Shown here: positions 26,933 through 37,622 of the stretch, in pieces
Numbering within the stretch: the first letter of the stretch is position 1
Layout of the letters: each line of letters begins with the position of its first letter
Assembly: GCF_002909235.1 (NCBI RefSeq)
Contig: NZ_PHQQ01000017.1
Coordinates: forward strand, 1 to 64,000
Source: Arenibacter catalasegens
GTDB taxonomy: Bacteria > Bacteroidota > Bacteroidia > Flavobacteriales > Flavobacteriaceae
Reading direction: 5' to 3'
Length of the DNA stretch: 64,000 bases
Program-made: the position numbers and the translations under genes
The notes under the pieces: model-generated
What the model was told of the DNA's origin: nothing
Databases searched by the model: none
What the model saw: the letters and a program-made list of their open reading frames with translations, nothing else

Positions 26933-28261
26933 ATGAATTTAACTGTTATTGGAACGGGCTATGTAGGTCTGGTTAGTGGTACTTGTTTTGCCGAAATGGG
27001 AAATACGGTAACCTGTATTGATGTTGACACAAAAAAAATAGACAATTTAAAAAACGGTATAATCCCTATTTACGAACCAGGTTTGGAAGCCATGGTTAAG
27101 AGAAATATTCAAAATAATACACTGCGATTCAGCACCAAACTACATAATCATTTGCAGAAATGTGATTTAGCCTTCATTGCAGTAGGGACACCAATGGGAG
27201 ATGACGGTTCTGCTGATTTAAAATATGTACTACAAGTAGCAAAGGAAATAGGTCAACATATGACACATCCTTTAATTATTGTAGACAAATCTACAGTTCC
27301 TGTTGGTACTGCGGATAAAGTATCCGCTACTATTCAAAAGGAATTGGACATACGACAGGTTAGCATTGAATATCATGTAGTCTCAAATCCAGAGTTTCTA
27401 AAAGAAGGAGATGCTATAAGCGATTTCATGAAACCTGACCGGGTGGTTATAGGCTCGGATAATGCAGGAGCGACCGAAAAAATGCGCACATTGTATTCCC
27501 CTTTCTTTAGAAGTAGTCTTGATCGTTTGATTACCATGGATGTTCGTTCAGCGGAAATGACCAAATATGTGGCTAACGCCATGTTGGCTACCAAAATTTC
27601 GTTTATGAATGAAATCGCCAATATTTGTGAATTGGTAGGTGCTGATGTGAATAAAGTGAGAATTGGTATTGGGTCTGATAGTAGAATTGGCTATAGCTTT
27701 ATCTATCCTGGTTCAGGCTACGGTGGTTCATGTTTTCCAAAAGATGTTAAGGCGTTGAAAAAAACTGCTGAGGAACATGGTTATAAAGCTAGTTTGATTA
27801 CCTCTGTTGAGGATGTAAACGACAGGCAAAAACTTGTTATTGCCCATAAAGTAATAAATAGATTTGGCGAGGATTTGAAAGGAAAGACCTTTGCCATTTG
27901 GGGCTTGGCTTTTAAACCTGAGACAGATGATATGCGAGAAGCCCCTGCAATATATATTATTAAGGAATTAGTGATGCGGGGAGCAAAAATACAAGCCTAT
28001 GATCCGAAAGCTATGAAAGAGGCTCAACATTTCTATTTAAAAGGAATTGACGGTGTAACATATCATAACTCCAAATACGAAACCCTGAAAAATGCGGATG
28101 CCATGATTTTGTTGACGGAATGGAAGGAGTTTAGGTCTCCTGATTTTGAAGAACTAAAAGTACAATTGAATACTCCTATTATTTTTGATGGACGTAATCA
28201 GTACAACGATGTATTAATGAACGAGAAAGGAATTGAATATTTTCAAATCGGGAAAAAATAA
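26933..28261 (+). CDS. UDP-glucose 6-dehydrogenase
   Basis: 442 residues. N-terminal NAD motif [19 protein letters not shown], catalytic cysteine in [20 protein letters not shown], and the C-terminal [20 protein letters not shown]. These are the standard marks of Ugd, which oxidises UDP-glucose twice to UDP-glucuronate. It is 13 bp from the upstream epimerase gene and 7 bp from the next dehydrogenase gene, in a tight nucleotide-sugar operon. Confidence 0.93.
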   Translation: MNLTVIGTGYVGLVSGTCFAEMGNTVTCIDVDTKKIDNLKNGIIPIYEPGLEAMVKRNIQNNTLRFSTKLHNHLQKCDLAFIAVGTPMGDDGSADLKYVLQVAKEIGQHMTHPLIIVDKSTVPVGTADKVSATIQKELDIRQVSIEYHVVSNPEFLKEGDAISDFMKPDRVVIGSDNAGATEKMRTLYSPFFRSSLDRLITMDVRSAEMTKYVANAMLATKISFMNEIANICELVGADVNKVRIGIGSDSRIGYSFIYPGSGYGGSCFPKDVKALKKTAEEHGYKASLITSVEDVNDRQKLVIAHKVINRFGEDLKGKTFAIWGLAFKPETDDMREAPAIYIIKELVMRGAKIQAYDPKAMKEAQHFYLKGIDGVTYHNSKYETLKNADAMILLTEWKEFRSPDFEELKVQLNTPIIFDGRNQYNDVLMNEKGIEYFQIGKK

Positions 28262-28268
28262 TTAATAT

Positions 28269-29552
28269 ATGAATTCAATAAAAATTGCCGTAATTGGATT
28301 GGGATATGTTGGCCTGCCATTAGCCCGCTTGTTCGCAACTAAATACGCCGTGATAGGATTTGATATCAACGAAAAAAGAATAACAGAATTACAGGCAGGC
28401 AAGGACAATACCTTAGAAGTAGAGGATGATATCTTACAAGCCGTTTTGTCCGATACCCCAAAAATGGATAATACGGGACTGTATTGCACAAATAGTTTGG
28501 AAGACATAGCAGATTGCAATTACTACATTGTAACAGTTCCAACTCCTGTGGACAGTACCAATAGACCTATTTTAACCCCACTATATAAGGCCAGTGAAAC
28601 AGTAGGCCAAGTACTAAAAAAGGGAGATATCGTAGTATATGAATCTACAGTTTACCCAGGGGTCACAGAGGATGAATGTATTCCGGTTTTGGAAAATATA
28701 AGTGGCTTAAAATTCAACATCGATTTTTATGCAGGGTATTCCCCAGAAAGGATCAATCCAGGGGATAAGGAACATACCGTAGAAAAAATATTAAAAGTAA
28801 CCTCGGGTTCAACTCCAGAAATTGGCAAAAAAGTAAATGAACTTTATGCCTCTGTAATTACCGCTGGAACGCATTTGGCCCCTAACATCAGGGTTGCCGA
28901 GGCGGCCAAGGTAATAGAAAATTCGCAACGAGATATCAATATTGCCTTTGTAAATGAACTGGCCAAAATCTTTAATTTAATGGGCATTGACACCCATGAT
29001 GTTTTGGAGGCTGCTGGCACCAAATGGAATTTCCTGCCCTTTAAACCAGGATTGGTTGGAGGGCACTGTATTGGGGTGGACCCCTATTATTTAGCCCAAA
29101 AAGCACAGGAATATGGGTATCATCCTGAGATTATTTTGGCTGGTAGACGGATGAACGATGGTATGGGTAAGTATGTAGCGTCGGAAGTAGTTAAATTGAT
29201 GGTGCAAAATGATATTAAGGTCAAAGGTGCCAACATATTGGTATTGGGAATTACGTTCAAGGAAAATTGTCCTGATGTGCGCAATACTAAAGCTGTTGAC
29301 GTTATTAACAACCTCAGCACTTATGGTGCGCTGGTGGATATTTATGATCCTTGGGCGTCGGCTGAAGAAGTTATGCACGAATATAAATTAACTGCTTCTA
29401 AAGAATTATCGAACAAAAAATTCGATGCAATTGTACTTACAGTGGCCCATAATCAATTTCTATCCTTAGATTTCAGTAATCTCCTAAAACCTAATGGGGT
29501 GGTTTATGACGTTAAAGGTTTTATACCTGAAATAGCAAACGGTAAATTATAA
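28269..29552 (+). CDS. Nucleotide-sugar dehydrogenase, WbpO/TviB-like (UDP-HexNAc 6-dehydrogenase)
   Basis: 427 residues. NAD motif [19 protein letters not shown], catalytic cysteine in [19 protein letters not shown], and the subfamily-specific [12 protein letters not shown] and [15 protein letters not shown]. These separate it from the UDP-glucose enzyme upstream and place it with WbpO/TviB/WecC-like enzymes that make UDP-HexNAc uronates. It ends with a one-base stop/start overlap with the following glycosyltransferase. Confidence 0.9.
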   Translation: MNSIKIAVIGLGYVGLPLARLFATKYAVIGFDINEKRITELQAGKDNTLEVEDDILQAVLSDTPKMDNTGLYCTNSLEDIADCNYYIVTVPTPVDSTNRPILTPLYKASETVGQVLKKGDIVVYESTVYPGVTEDECIPVLENISGLKFNIDFYAGYSPERINPGDKEHTVEKILKVTSGSTPEIGKKVNELYASVITAGTHLAPNIRVAEAAKVIENSQRDINIAFVNELAKIFNLMGIDTHDVLEAAGTKWNFLPFKPGLVGGHCIGVDPYYLAQKAQEYGYHPEIILAGRRMNDGMGKYVASEVVKLMVQNDIKVKGANILVLGITFKENCPDVRNTKAVDVINNLSTYGALVDIYDPWASAEEVMHEYKLTASKELSNKKFDAIVLTVAHNQFLSLDFSNLLKPNGVVYDVKGFIPEIANGKL

Positions 29553-30655
29553 TGCACAACAAAGTTAAAAAGCAAAAAATTGCTTTTGTTATTCCCTCAC
29601 TTGGGGCTGGTGGAGCAGAGCGTGTTGTTTCTACCTTGGCGAACGCTCTAATCAAAAATTATGAAGTTTATATAATAACATTTATTAAAATAGTCCCATT
29701 TTATAAATTGCACAAGGACGTTCAATTAGTACACTGCGTTGATAAAATTACTCCAAGCAGAAATATATTTAATGCTTTAAAAAGCAATTATATTTTACTA
29801 AAAAAAATCAATGCAATTGTTAAAAAGGAAAAAATTCAACTCTTGATTGGTTTTTTAACGAGCGCAAATGTACTATCTGTTCTAGCTGCAAAAAGCAATT
29901 CTATCCCTTGTATTATTAGTGAAAGGAATAATCCGAATAAGAATAAAGTCAATAAATTTTGGAAAATACTTAAGAATTTTAGTTATCATAAAGCAAACTT
30001 TTTAGTCGTTCAAACAAAGGAAATTAAAGAATATTATGTTTCAAGCGTAACTGAAGAAAAATTAATAATTCTACCTAATCCAATTTCTGATGAATTATCG
30101 TTAAAAAGAGATAAAAAGGCTTTAAAAGAAAATATTATTCTTAATGTTGGAAGATTAACCCGTCAAAAAGCACAGGATGTATTAATAAAGTCATTTTCCA
30201 GAATCGATGACAAAAACTGGAAACTTTTAATTATTGGTGAAGGCCCCAAGAAGAAAGATTACGAGCAATTGGTTGAAAAACTAGACCTTAAGGACAGGGT
30301 ATTAATAAAAAGTAAAACCAAAAATATAGATAAGTACTACAATTCTTGTAGTATTTTTGCCTTCTCCTCAATATTTGAAGGTTTCCCCAATGCCCTTATA
30401 GAAGCCATGCATTTTGGCATTCCCTGTATTTCTACAGATTGTCCGACCGGACCATCCGAGTTGATCGAAGATGGCATAAATGGCTTTCTCATCCCCATGA
30501 ACAACGAGGAAGTTTTAACTGAGAAAATTAATCAACTCATTTCAAAAGAAGATTTAAGATTATCCTTCGGCAAAAATGGTCAGAAGACCGTAGATCAATT
30601 CAGGGTGGACTACGTCGTTAAACAATGGAATAGAATTATCCAGCTTTCGATATAA
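29552..30655 (+). CDS. GT4-family glycosyltransferase
   Basis: 367 residues, GT-B fold. N-terminal acceptor domain opens with AFVIPSLGAGGAERVVSTLA; the donor domain has LNVGRLTRQKAQDVLIKSF, LIIGEGPKKKDYEQLV and the E-x7-E motif SIFEGFPNALIEAMHFGIPC. A retaining transferase that would build the repeat unit on the inner face of the membrane. The sugar cannot be told. It overlaps the upstream gene by one base. Confidence 0.88.
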   Translation: MHNKVKKQKIAFVIPSLGAGGAERVVSTLANALIKNYEVYIITFIKIVPFYKLHKDVQLVHCVDKITPSRNIFNALKSNYILLKKINAIVKKEKIQLLIGFLTSANVLSVLAAKSNSIPCIISERNNPNKNKVNKFWKILKNFSYHKANFLVVQTKEIKEYYVSSVTEEKLIILPNPISDELSLKRDKKALKENIILNVGRLTRQKAQDVLIKSFSRIDDKNWKLLIIGEGPKKKDYEQLVEKLDLKDRVLIKSKTKNIDKYYNSCSIFAFSSIFEGFPNALIEAMHFGIPCISTDCPTGPSELIEDGINGFLIPMNNEEVLTEKINQLISKEDLRLSFGKNGQKTVDQFRVDYVVKQWNRIIQLSI

Positions 30656-30662
30656 TTTACAA

Positions 30663-32021
30663 ATGTTTGAATATATAAAAGAATACTTCGGAAATCTTAA
30701 TATTAAACGCCTAATCCATCAACCGGTATTTAAAAATATCGTGTTGGTTATGAGTATTACCCTATTCATGAAGGGTGTTGGTTTTTACAAGGAATCGGTC
30801 GTTGCAGCTACCTTTGGTTTATCCGAATTGCTGGATACTTTTTTTATTGCCATGTTAGTGCCTGGATTTATAAATAGTGTGTTTCTAGGAGCTTTTAGAA
30901 ATGTATTTATCCCGAACTATGTCGCCGAATTGAAAACTGGAAATAACATTGCCTCATTCCAAGGAACTGGTTTCTTTATAACGGGTTTAGTTTCATTTCT
31001 CTTCTTAATAATAGCCTATTTATTTACCGATGTCTATCTTGAAAACTTTTTCGCAGGGCATGACCAAGCTTTTTATGCTCTCGTGAAATTACAATTTCAT
31101 TATGTTCTACCATGTATTCTCTTATGGGGCTTTTCATCAATTTTAAGTGGACTCTTAAATATTAATGGGGAATTTAGATATACCTCATTCACAACAATAT
31201 TTACACCAGTTTCAATTATTATATGCCTTTGGCTATTCCAAAACATATTAGGAGATTCAGTCCTAGCCTTAGGCACCTTAATAGGTGCTGTTCTGGGGTT
31301 TCTATATCTACTAGTGATAAGTTTGCATAGGAAAGTCCTAAGTGTTGCCTGGCCAAATTTTAGCAATATAAATGCCAAACAAATGTTCTACCAACTACCG
31401 GCTAAGGTCTCTTCTGGATTTTTAACTGGTATGAATGGAGTTGTAGACCAGTATTTTGCAGCTCAATTAGCCGTTGGATCCATTGCAGCTTTAAATTATG
31501 GTCTTAAAATGCCAGCCTTTTTATCTGGTATATTAATTATTGCCATTAGCAACGTATTGTTGCCATATTTTGCAAAAGCTGCAATTGAAAACAAGAAAAA
31601 AACTTTTAAACTTCTTTTTAAAATTCTTAAGTCTCTATTTATAGGAGCAGCTATATTTTCTATAATTGCCATATTTACGACAGATTTTTTTGTACAACTA
31701 TTTTTTGAGCGTAAAGAATTTACGTCAGAAGACACAGCTTTAGTATCCATAATTCAAAAAATTATATTGGCTTACATTCCCTTTTCAATTGCCGGAATGA
31801 TAATTGTAAATTTTTTAACAAGCATAAATAAAAATGCAATTATGGCCTACGTATCTTTTGGGGCATTGGTCATTAATATCATTTTAGATTATATCCTAAT
31901 GCAGTATTACGGTATTTTTGGTATAGCAATTTGTACTACAGTAGTAGTTATTTTAAAAAACATCGTATTATTTGGATATACTCTAAAACTAAGTCGACAG
32001 GAAGAAACACTGAAAAAATAG
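30663..32021 (+). CDS. Wzx/MurJ-type (MVF) lipid-linked oligosaccharide flippase
   Basis: 452 residues with many hydrophobic segments, consistent with about 12-14 membrane helices. The opening resembles MurJ/MviN proteins: helix IVLVMSITLFMKGVGFYKES, then ATFGLSELLDTFFIAMLVPG and AFRNVFIPNYVAEL. In this locus it should carry the undecaprenyl-linked repeat unit across the inner membrane for the polymerase downstream. Use of a MurJ-type rather than a classical Wzx protein is common in flavobacterial EPS loci. Confidence 0.85.
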   Translation: MFEYIKEYFGNLNIKRLIHQPVFKNIVLVMSITLFMKGVGFYKESVVAATFGLSELLDTFFIAMLVPGFINSVFLGAFRNVFIPNYVAELKTGNNIASFQGTGFFITGLVSFLFLIIAYLFTDVYLENFFAGHDQAFYALVKLQFHYVLPCILLWGFSSILSGLLNINGEFRYTSFTTIFTPVSIIICLWLFQNILGDSVLALGTLIGAVLGFLYLLVISLHRKVLSVAWPNFSNINAKQMFYQLPAKVSSGFLTGMNGVVDQYFAAQLAVGSIAALNYGLKMPAFLSGILIIAISNVLLPYFAKAAIENKKKTFKLLFKILKSLFIGAAIFSIIAIFTTDFFVQLFFERKEFTSEDTALVSIIQKIILAYIPFSIAGMIIVNFLTSINKNAIMAYVSFGALVINIILDYILMQYYGIFGIAICTTVVVILKNIVLFGYTLKLSRQEETLKK

Positions 32022-32088
32022 GCAGTATTTATTTTTTAAAAAAATTCACCTATTTTTATAGAACTTCAAGTAGTTTCAGAATTCCATT

Positions 32089-33162
32089 TTATTTTATTTC
32101 ATCCAGTAAACTAGAAAGTACAGGACCGTTGTTCAATTGGTGAAAATTAATGTCCTGACCTTTGACATTATTTTCTATCAAAACGACTTCCCCCAAATTG
32201 TCTATAGCGAAATCCCAGGAAATTAATCGAAAAAATGGCGCTGTTTTATGTAATTCTATGGCCATCTCTTTAACTTTTTGCACAAATGGGAGGGCAATTT
32301 CCTTAAAAGGTATTCCACTGTCAGTTGTCATGAAAATTTTACCAGTATTATTTTGAAACCCATTTTCTCTTAAATTCCCCTGTTCATCTATACCACAAGA
32401 TAATCCTCCTCCGGTTGAATTATCGGTAAAAGCTCCTTCCCTTCCCATCCTAACAATAATAGAAAGAACTACTGCATCACTACTCTTTAATAAAGTCATT
32501 ACGCGAAATGTATTTAAGGATGTTCCATTTAAAGCACTCATTTTCGGATGTTGCTTAACAACTCTTTGAATTATAAAATCTCTTTTATAGCCATCCAATA
32601 ATGACTTTAAGGAACTCTGGCTGTTATTGGTAATTCCATTTTCGCAAGAAAACAGTATTACATTTTTCCCTCCACCAGTTTCAAGTGTGGGCTTCAGGAC
32701 CAGATTCTCACCCGTATTACACAATTCAAGAATTTCTCCCCAATCAATAAGACCATTTACTCCGTAGTAAAAACCGTTTATATTTTTAAGTACTGTTTCA
32801 GGTTGCTTTACTTTAGGGAATAACCTTTCCAATAAATTCTTATCCTCCAAAGCCGGAAAATACAACTCTCTATTTAATTTTGATTCCAAATACATATAGA
32901 AAAAATTTTCAGGAATATAACTTTTGGAAAAATTATTGTTGCAGTCAGAATAATATTGATGCCAAAGAACATTGACATTTTTAACACCATAACTTTTGTA
33001 ATATGATTTTATTTCCTTGACTTGGGTGTTGGTCAATTTTTTTGACCTTTTCAACTCCAAAAGTTTTTTAACCTTTCTTTTCCACCTAATATTGTGAGAA
33101 ATTTTAGTAGCTTTTTTATAAGCTTTTAAAGATATATAAACAATCAGTGATAATAGTTTCAT
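32089..33162 (-). CDS. Sugar-transfer-associated ATP-grasp protein
   Basis: 357 residues. Basic N-terminal 60 residues, then an ATP-grasp domain: NLVLKPTLETGGGKNVILFS (about 150-169), FIIQRVVKQHPKMSALNGTS with the lysine/glutamate region, and late metal ligands SWDFAIDNLGEVVLIENN. It fits the 'sugar-transfer associated ATP-grasp' family often seen in polysaccharide loci and thought to ligate amino acids or similar groups. It is the only gene in 17.5-44.8 kb on the minus strand, and it interrupts the flippase-polymerase run. Confidence 0.8.
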   Translation of the reverse strand: MKLLSLIVYISLKAYKKATKISHNIRWKRKVKKLLELKRSKKLTNTQVKEIKSYYKSYGVKNVNVLWHQYYSDCNNNFSKSYIPENFFYMYLESKLNRELYFPALEDKNLLERLFPKVKQPETVLKNINGFYYGVNGLIDWGEILELCNTGENLVLKPTLETGGGKNVILFSCENGITNNSQSSLKSLLDGYKRDFIIQRVVKQHPKMSALNGTSLNTFRVMTLLKSSDAVVLSIIVRMGREGAFTDNSTGGGLSCGIDEQGNLRENGFQNNTGKIFMTTDSGIPFKEIALPFVQKVKEMAIELHKTAPFFRLISWDFAIDNLGEVVLIENNVKGQDINFHQLNNGPVLSSLLDEIK

Positions 33163-33283
33163 ATTTACTTATATTTTTGCCTGAAATTAATTGTTTAAAG
33201 TTATATTAAATAATTCTTTTTTTTTGCCTTTGAACAAATCATAAATTAAATATTTCGATAAATTTATATCCAATCTATAGTTA

Positions 33284-34411
33284 ATGAATTTACTACGTTA
33301 TATTATCTTGTTTTTAATTTTGTGTAATATGCCCAGCTACCTTCTGGCTTATTTTGGAAGTAGTTTAGGATCCTTGAGTAGTTATGCCTCATCCTTATTG
33401 TTAGTAGCTTATTATTTTCTTTCAAAGGAAAAGCACGAATTAATGTTCCCTTTTATTTTGTTGGGAGTGCTTTACTATACATTAAGTGGCCTTAATTTTG
33501 CAGAAATTGATCCAGAGTGGTTCTTTAAAGATTTTATTCGGTTCATGATCGTTGTTTTTTGCGCGGTAGACTTACTGCATAAAACAAACAATAAAGATAT
33601 CTATATAATTTTGCTAATAGGCGCCTTAAGTATTATTATTAACGCAGTCATATTCCCATTGGCCAATGCCAACTTCTACCCTACCTATGGACGTTTCAGC
33701 GGTTTTTATTTAAATCCCAACTTCGCTGGCTCAATATGCTTAGTTGGCTATGCCTTAAGTTATTCCATGTCCAATAAGTGGTTAAGATTAAGCGGGCAAT
33801 TAATTTTTACATTGGCGGGCATTCTAACCTTTTCACGCTCCTTTATAGTAATATGGTTGTTGATAAATATGATTGCGATTTATCATAATAGAAAGAACGT
33901 TATTGCCCCGGCAATTGGAGCTTTGGTACTAGTTTTGTTATTTGCCGTTTCGAGTTTCTTAACCTTGAATACAGCTCGTTTTTCGGCATTAAAAAGTATA
34001 TTCAGTGATGAAAAAATTCAATCAAATACTATACAGGAAGGTTCCAGAACTGGTACTTGGGCTTTATATACAGATGTTATTTTCGACAAGCCATTTTTTG
34101 GGAACGGATATGAATATATGCAAAAAAAACATCCCGGTCTCCCTGGTGTCCACAATTCATTTTTAATGGTTATTGGAGAGGCCGGTATATTTCCGTTTTT
34201 ATTAATAGTCGGAATTTATATTTATTTGCTGATAAAAAGTTACTCGGTTTTTAGATCGAATCCAGAATATTTTTATTTAAGTTGTGTACTAACAATAAGT
34301 CTAATGGTAGGACACGGATACTTTTCAAATTATTATAATGTACTTGTTTCTATGTTTATTTTTATACAAATAAAAAAAATATCCGCAAGTTCTTCTGTAA
34401 TTATAAAATAG
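33284..34411 (+). CDS. O-antigen polymerase/ligase family (Wzy-like)
   Basis: 375 residues, about ten membrane helices. The Wzy_C-type features are a helix followed by GRFSGFYLNPNFAGSICLVG, a short LTFSRSFIVIWLLI segment, and a periplasmic loop GSRTGTWALYTDVIFDKPFF ending in GLPGVHNSFLMVIGEAG with the conserved His-Asn-Ser. It should join repeat units in the periplasm. The start lies 121 bp from the divergent ATP-grasp gene. Whether it is a polymerase or a ligase cannot be decided from sequence; polymerase is favoured by the locus. Confidence 0.82.
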   Translation: MNLLRYIILFLILCNMPSYLLAYFGSSLGSLSSYASSLLLVAYYFLSKEKHELMFPFILLGVLYYTLSGLNFAEIDPEWFFKDFIRFMIVVFCAVDLLHKTNNKDIYIILLIGALSIIINAVIFPLANANFYPTYGRFSGFYLNPNFAGSICLVGYALSYSMSNKWLRLSGQLIFTLAGILTFSRSFIVIWLLINMIAIYHNRKNVIAPAIGALVLVLLFAVSSFLTLNTARFSALKSIFSDEKIQSNTIQEGSRTGTWALYTDVIFDKPFFGNGYEYMQKKHPGLPGVHNSFLMVIGEAGIFPFLLIVGIYIYLLIKSYSVFRSNPEYFYLSCVLTISLMVGHGYFSNYYNVLVSMFIFIQIKKISASSSVIIK

Positions 34412-34440
34412 AACTAATTTCCAATCGTTTTACTTCAACT

Positions 34441-35400
34441 ATGAAACAACCATTAAAATATATCTATCACAGAACCTTAGTTGGTAAAATAGTGATGAAT
34501 TTGTATCACTTTATTAATAAAGAAATAGTCCCGGAACGCATTTACCTGAAATACAGATATAAAAAGCACTTTGGAGAGTTTCCCGACTTAAGAAGTCCCA
34601 AAACTCTAAATGAAAAAATCATCTGGCTAAAATTACATGATAGAACACCGCTACATACACGATGCGCGGATAAATACGAAGTTCGGGGGTTTATAAAAGA
34701 TAATATTGGAGAAGAATATTTGGTCCCGTTATATTTTCATACGCAAAATGTTAATGAGATCATTGCTGATAATTTACCTGATACCCACTGTATAATAAAA
34801 ACCAATCACGACAGTGGTGGCGGAATTTTTGTTTTGGACAAAACTAAAATGAATTGGGAAGACATTCAACAGAAATTAAAAAAAAGAATGGAAAAAAATT
34901 ACTATCCGAAATCCAAAGAATGGCAATACAAGAACATAACTCCAAGAGTTATTGTAGAAAAATTATTACAAAACAGTAAAGGAGAAATTCCAGAGGATTA
35001 TAAACTTCATTGTTTTAATGGAAGTGTTAGAATGATTCAAGTAGATATGGGTAGAGGGACAACAAATCATTATAGAAACTGGTACAATACTCATTGGCAA
35101 CGTGAGCCCTATAAATGGTCTTCCCCAAAAGGTCCTGGAAAATATACAGACCCCAGTCCAGATGATGTGCCAAGGCCTAAAACCCTTGAGAAAATGATAT
35201 CGCTATCCGAAATTATATCTACTCATTTTGATTATGTCCGAGTAGATTGGTATGATGTAGATAGTAAGTTATATTTTGGTGAAGTTACCTTTCATCATGA
35301 CGGGGGCAACAAACCAATATTACCTGAAAAATGGGATTTAATACTTGGAAGCGAACTTATCCTTACAAAACTAAAATTACAAGATGTCCCAAAAGATTAA
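34441..35400 (+). CDS. TupA-like ATP-grasp amidoligase-family protein (copy 1)
   Basis: 319 residues. Family marks: LRSPKTLNEKIIWLKLHDRT (about 57-76), CADKYEVRGFIKDNIGEEYL, CIIKTNHDSGGGIFVLDK, RVIVEKLLQNSKGEIPEDYK, and the late VRVDWYDVDSKLYFGEVTFH carrying acidic metal ligands. The TupA family is named after teichuronopeptide synthesis in Bacillus, where an amino acid is joined to uronic-acid polymer; activity here is not established. A second copy lies at 37623. It is followed by a GT4 gene with a 17-bp overlap. Confidence 0.82.
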   Translation: MKQPLKYIYHRTLVGKIVMNLYHFINKEIVPERIYLKYRYKKHFGEFPDLRSPKTLNEKIIWLKLHDRTPLHTRCADKYEVRGFIKDNIGEEYLVPLYFHTQNVNEIIADNLPDTHCIIKTNHDSGGGIFVLDKTKMNWEDIQQKLKKRMEKNYYPKSKEWQYKNITPRVIVEKLLQNSKGEIPEDYKLHCFNGSVRMIQVDMGRGTTNHYRNWYNTHWQREPYKWSSPKGPGKYTDPSPDDVPRPKTLEKMISLSEIISTHFDYVRVDWYDVDSKLYFGEVTFHHDGGNKPILPEKWDLILGSELILTKLKLQDVPKD

Positions 35401-36454
35401 TATAACATTTATTATCCCGTCTTTAAGGGCTGGAGGTGCGGAAAGAGTAATGTCATTTATTGCATCTAACTTGAATCAAAGTACATTTAATGCCACTCTA
35501 TTGGTTATTGGCGGTGAATCTGACAAAGCATATGAAATCACGAACATTCGTGTAATTTATCTAAATAAAGCTAAAATCAGGTTGGCGTTTTTTAAAATAT
35601 TCAAATATCTATTGTTTGAAAAAAATGATATCGTGGTTAGTTCAATTGGCCATTTGAATACGATGATGGCTATTTTTGCCATATTTTTTAGAAGAGTAAA
35701 TTTTGTTGCTAGGGAAACTGTAGTGAAAGGCAGTAACAATCCTAAGAATAGAAAATTTCTTAATCTTGATTGGCTTAAAAAGTATACGATCAAAAAAGTA
35801 ATTTGCCAGTCTAATGATATGATGAATGATTTAGTTACTAATTATGGATTTAAAAAAGAAAAATTAATTGTTATAAATAACCCTGTAACTTCCGACTTTG
35901 AAGCAAAAACAGATGTTATCAACTTTAAATCTAAAGAAGTAATCAATTTCATAACTGTCGGTCGCCTAGCTAAGCCAAAGGGCCATGGGCGTATCTTAAA
36001 TTCACTAGCTAGACTTAAGTTCCCTTTTCACTATACCATTATAGGTTCAGGTCCAGAGGAACAGAATATTAAAAAATTAATATCAACTCTTAATCTAGAT
36101 AAAAAGACCACACATATTCCTTTTACTAAAGAAATACCAAATTATCTAGCATCCAGTGATATTTACCTTCAAGGATCTTACGTAGAAGGATTTCCTAATG
36201 CCCTGTTAGAAAGTTGTGCTATTGGCACCCCAGTAGTCGTATTTGAAGCTCCTGGCGGTATCAATGAAATAGTTGAAAACGGAATAAACGGCTATATAGC
36301 TAAAACCGAGGAAGAATACATTAATTCGATTATTAAAATGATAGATATTGGATTATGGAATCCAAAAATCATTAGTAATTCTGTATTAAGAAAATACAAT
36401 GAGAAAAAAATACTCGAAAACTATGAAGCATTTTTTAGAGAACTAGTAGCATGA
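35384..36454 (+). CDS. GT4-family glycosyltransferase
   Basis: 356 residues, GT-B fold. Opens with TFIIPSLRAGGAERVMSFIA; donor half shows ITVGRLAKPKGHGRILNSLA, YTIIGSGPEEQNIKKL and the E-x7-E motif SYVEGFPNALLESCAIGTPV. It overlaps the TupA-like gene upstream by 17 bp and the next GT4 gene by 4 bp, so all three are translationally coupled. Donor and acceptor are unknown. Confidence 0.88.
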   Translation: MSQKINITFIIPSLRAGGAERVMSFIASNLNQSTFNATLLVIGGESDKAYEITNIRVIYLNKAKIRLAFFKIFKYLLFEKNDIVVSSIGHLNTMMAIFAIFFRRVNFVARETVVKGSNNPKNRKFLNLDWLKKYTIKKVICQSNDMMNDLVTNYGFKKEKLIVINNPVTSDFEAKTDVINFKSKEVINFITVGRLAKPKGHGRILNSLARLKFPFHYTIIGSGPEEQNIKKLISTLNLDKKTTHIPFTKEIPNYLASSDIYLQGSYVEGFPNALLESCAIGTPVVVFEAPGGINEIVENGINGYIAKTEEEYINSIIKMIDIGLWNPKIISNSVLRKYNEKKILENYEAFFRELVA

Positions 36455-37557
36455 AAAAATATTTTGATTGGCTTATCGTAATTCCTACCGACAGTTTGGG
36501 TGGTGGAGCGGAACAACTATTATTTAATATTACTAGTTACCTCAGTAATAAGGATGAAAAGTGCCTAATTGTTTTTCTTAGTGAAAAACGATCTGGAATG
36601 TGGGAAGTTCTTGAAAATAAATGCAAAATTAAATATTTGCCTTGTAAGAATTTATACCTAGGTTATTTATTATTCATTCCCTATCTAATAGTATTGCGCA
36701 CCACATCAAGAGTTAAAAATACGTTCTCTTCCCAAACACTAATTAATGCACTCTTAGGGTTAATGAAGAAAATTGGCCTTCTTAGAAGAACTAAAGTTAT
36801 CGTTCGAGAGTCCAATTCCATATTTCATTTACTAAAAGGTAAAAAATTAAAGATGTATGCATTTGCATATAAAATAGGCTACTCGAAAATAAACTTAGTA
36901 ATTTGTCAGACCAATTTTATGAAAACCCAACTGCAAGCGGCAAATCCTTGGATGGAAAAGAAACTAAAGGTAATCGTAATGAGCAATCCTATTGATTTAG
37001 ATATGATTCAGCAAAAGTCAAAAATAGAATTGAATGAGAGTTATGATTGTGATATTATAGTTGCTGCTGGACGATTAGTACCAGTGAAGGGTTTTGATAT
37101 ATTAATTGAATCTTTTTATGAACTTCAGAAGGACTTTCCAAACCAAAAACTAATAATTTTAGGTGAAGGGAAGGAAAGAAATAATCTACAAAAACAAATA
37201 GCCCGTTTAAAGTTAGGCGAAAAGGTTATCCTTGCTGGATTCGTTAAGAATGTCTATCCATATTTTAAAAAAGCTAAATTATGTGTTATGTCTTCAAGAA
37301 TTGAAGGGTTTCCAAATGTACTCCTACAGATGATGTCGCAAAACACTAAAGTTGTTAGTACCATAAGTGCTGGGGGAATCGAGGAAATACCAGGTATTTT
37401 CACATGTGAAATAAATAATGTTGACAAATTAACCAATGCTATAAAAAACTGCCTTGTCGCAGACACAGAAATTAATCGGCAAATATTTAATCAAAATCTG
37501 GAAAAAAGAACAATGAACGGGTTTGTAGAGAAAATAATTGAAATTGTAGAACATTGA
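36451..37557 (+). CDS. GT4-family glycosyltransferase
   Basis: 368 residues. N-terminal VIPTDSLGGGAEQLLFNITS; donor half VAAGRLVPVKGFDILIESFY, LIILGEGKERNNLQKQIARL and SRIEGFPNVLLQMMSQNTKV, where the second Glu of E-x7-E is replaced by Gln (EGFPNVLLQ). That change may affect sugar-nucleotide binding or may simply be tolerated. It starts 4 bp before the end of the previous GT gene. Confidence 0.85.
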   Translation: MKKYFDWLIVIPTDSLGGGAEQLLFNITSYLSNKDEKCLIVFLSEKRSGMWEVLENKCKIKYLPCKNLYLGYLLFIPYLIVLRTTSRVKNTFSSQTLINALLGLMKKIGLLRRTKVIVRESNSIFHLLKGKKLKMYAFAYKIGYSKINLVICQTNFMKTQLQAANPWMEKKLKVIVMSNPIDLDMIQQKSKIELNESYDCDIIVAAGRLVPVKGFDILIESFYELQKDFPNQKLIILGEGKERNNLQKQIARLKLGEKVILAGFVKNVYPYFKKAKLCVMSSRIEGFPNVLLQMMSQNTKVVSTISAGGIEEIPGIFTCEINNVDKLTNAIKNCLVADTEINRQIFNQNLEKRTMNGFVEKIIEIVEH

Positions 37558-37622
37558 CTTATTGGCCATTTTGGCTATTATTTAATAGATGATTAGTATT
37601 ATAAAAACATAACCAAGAGAAT

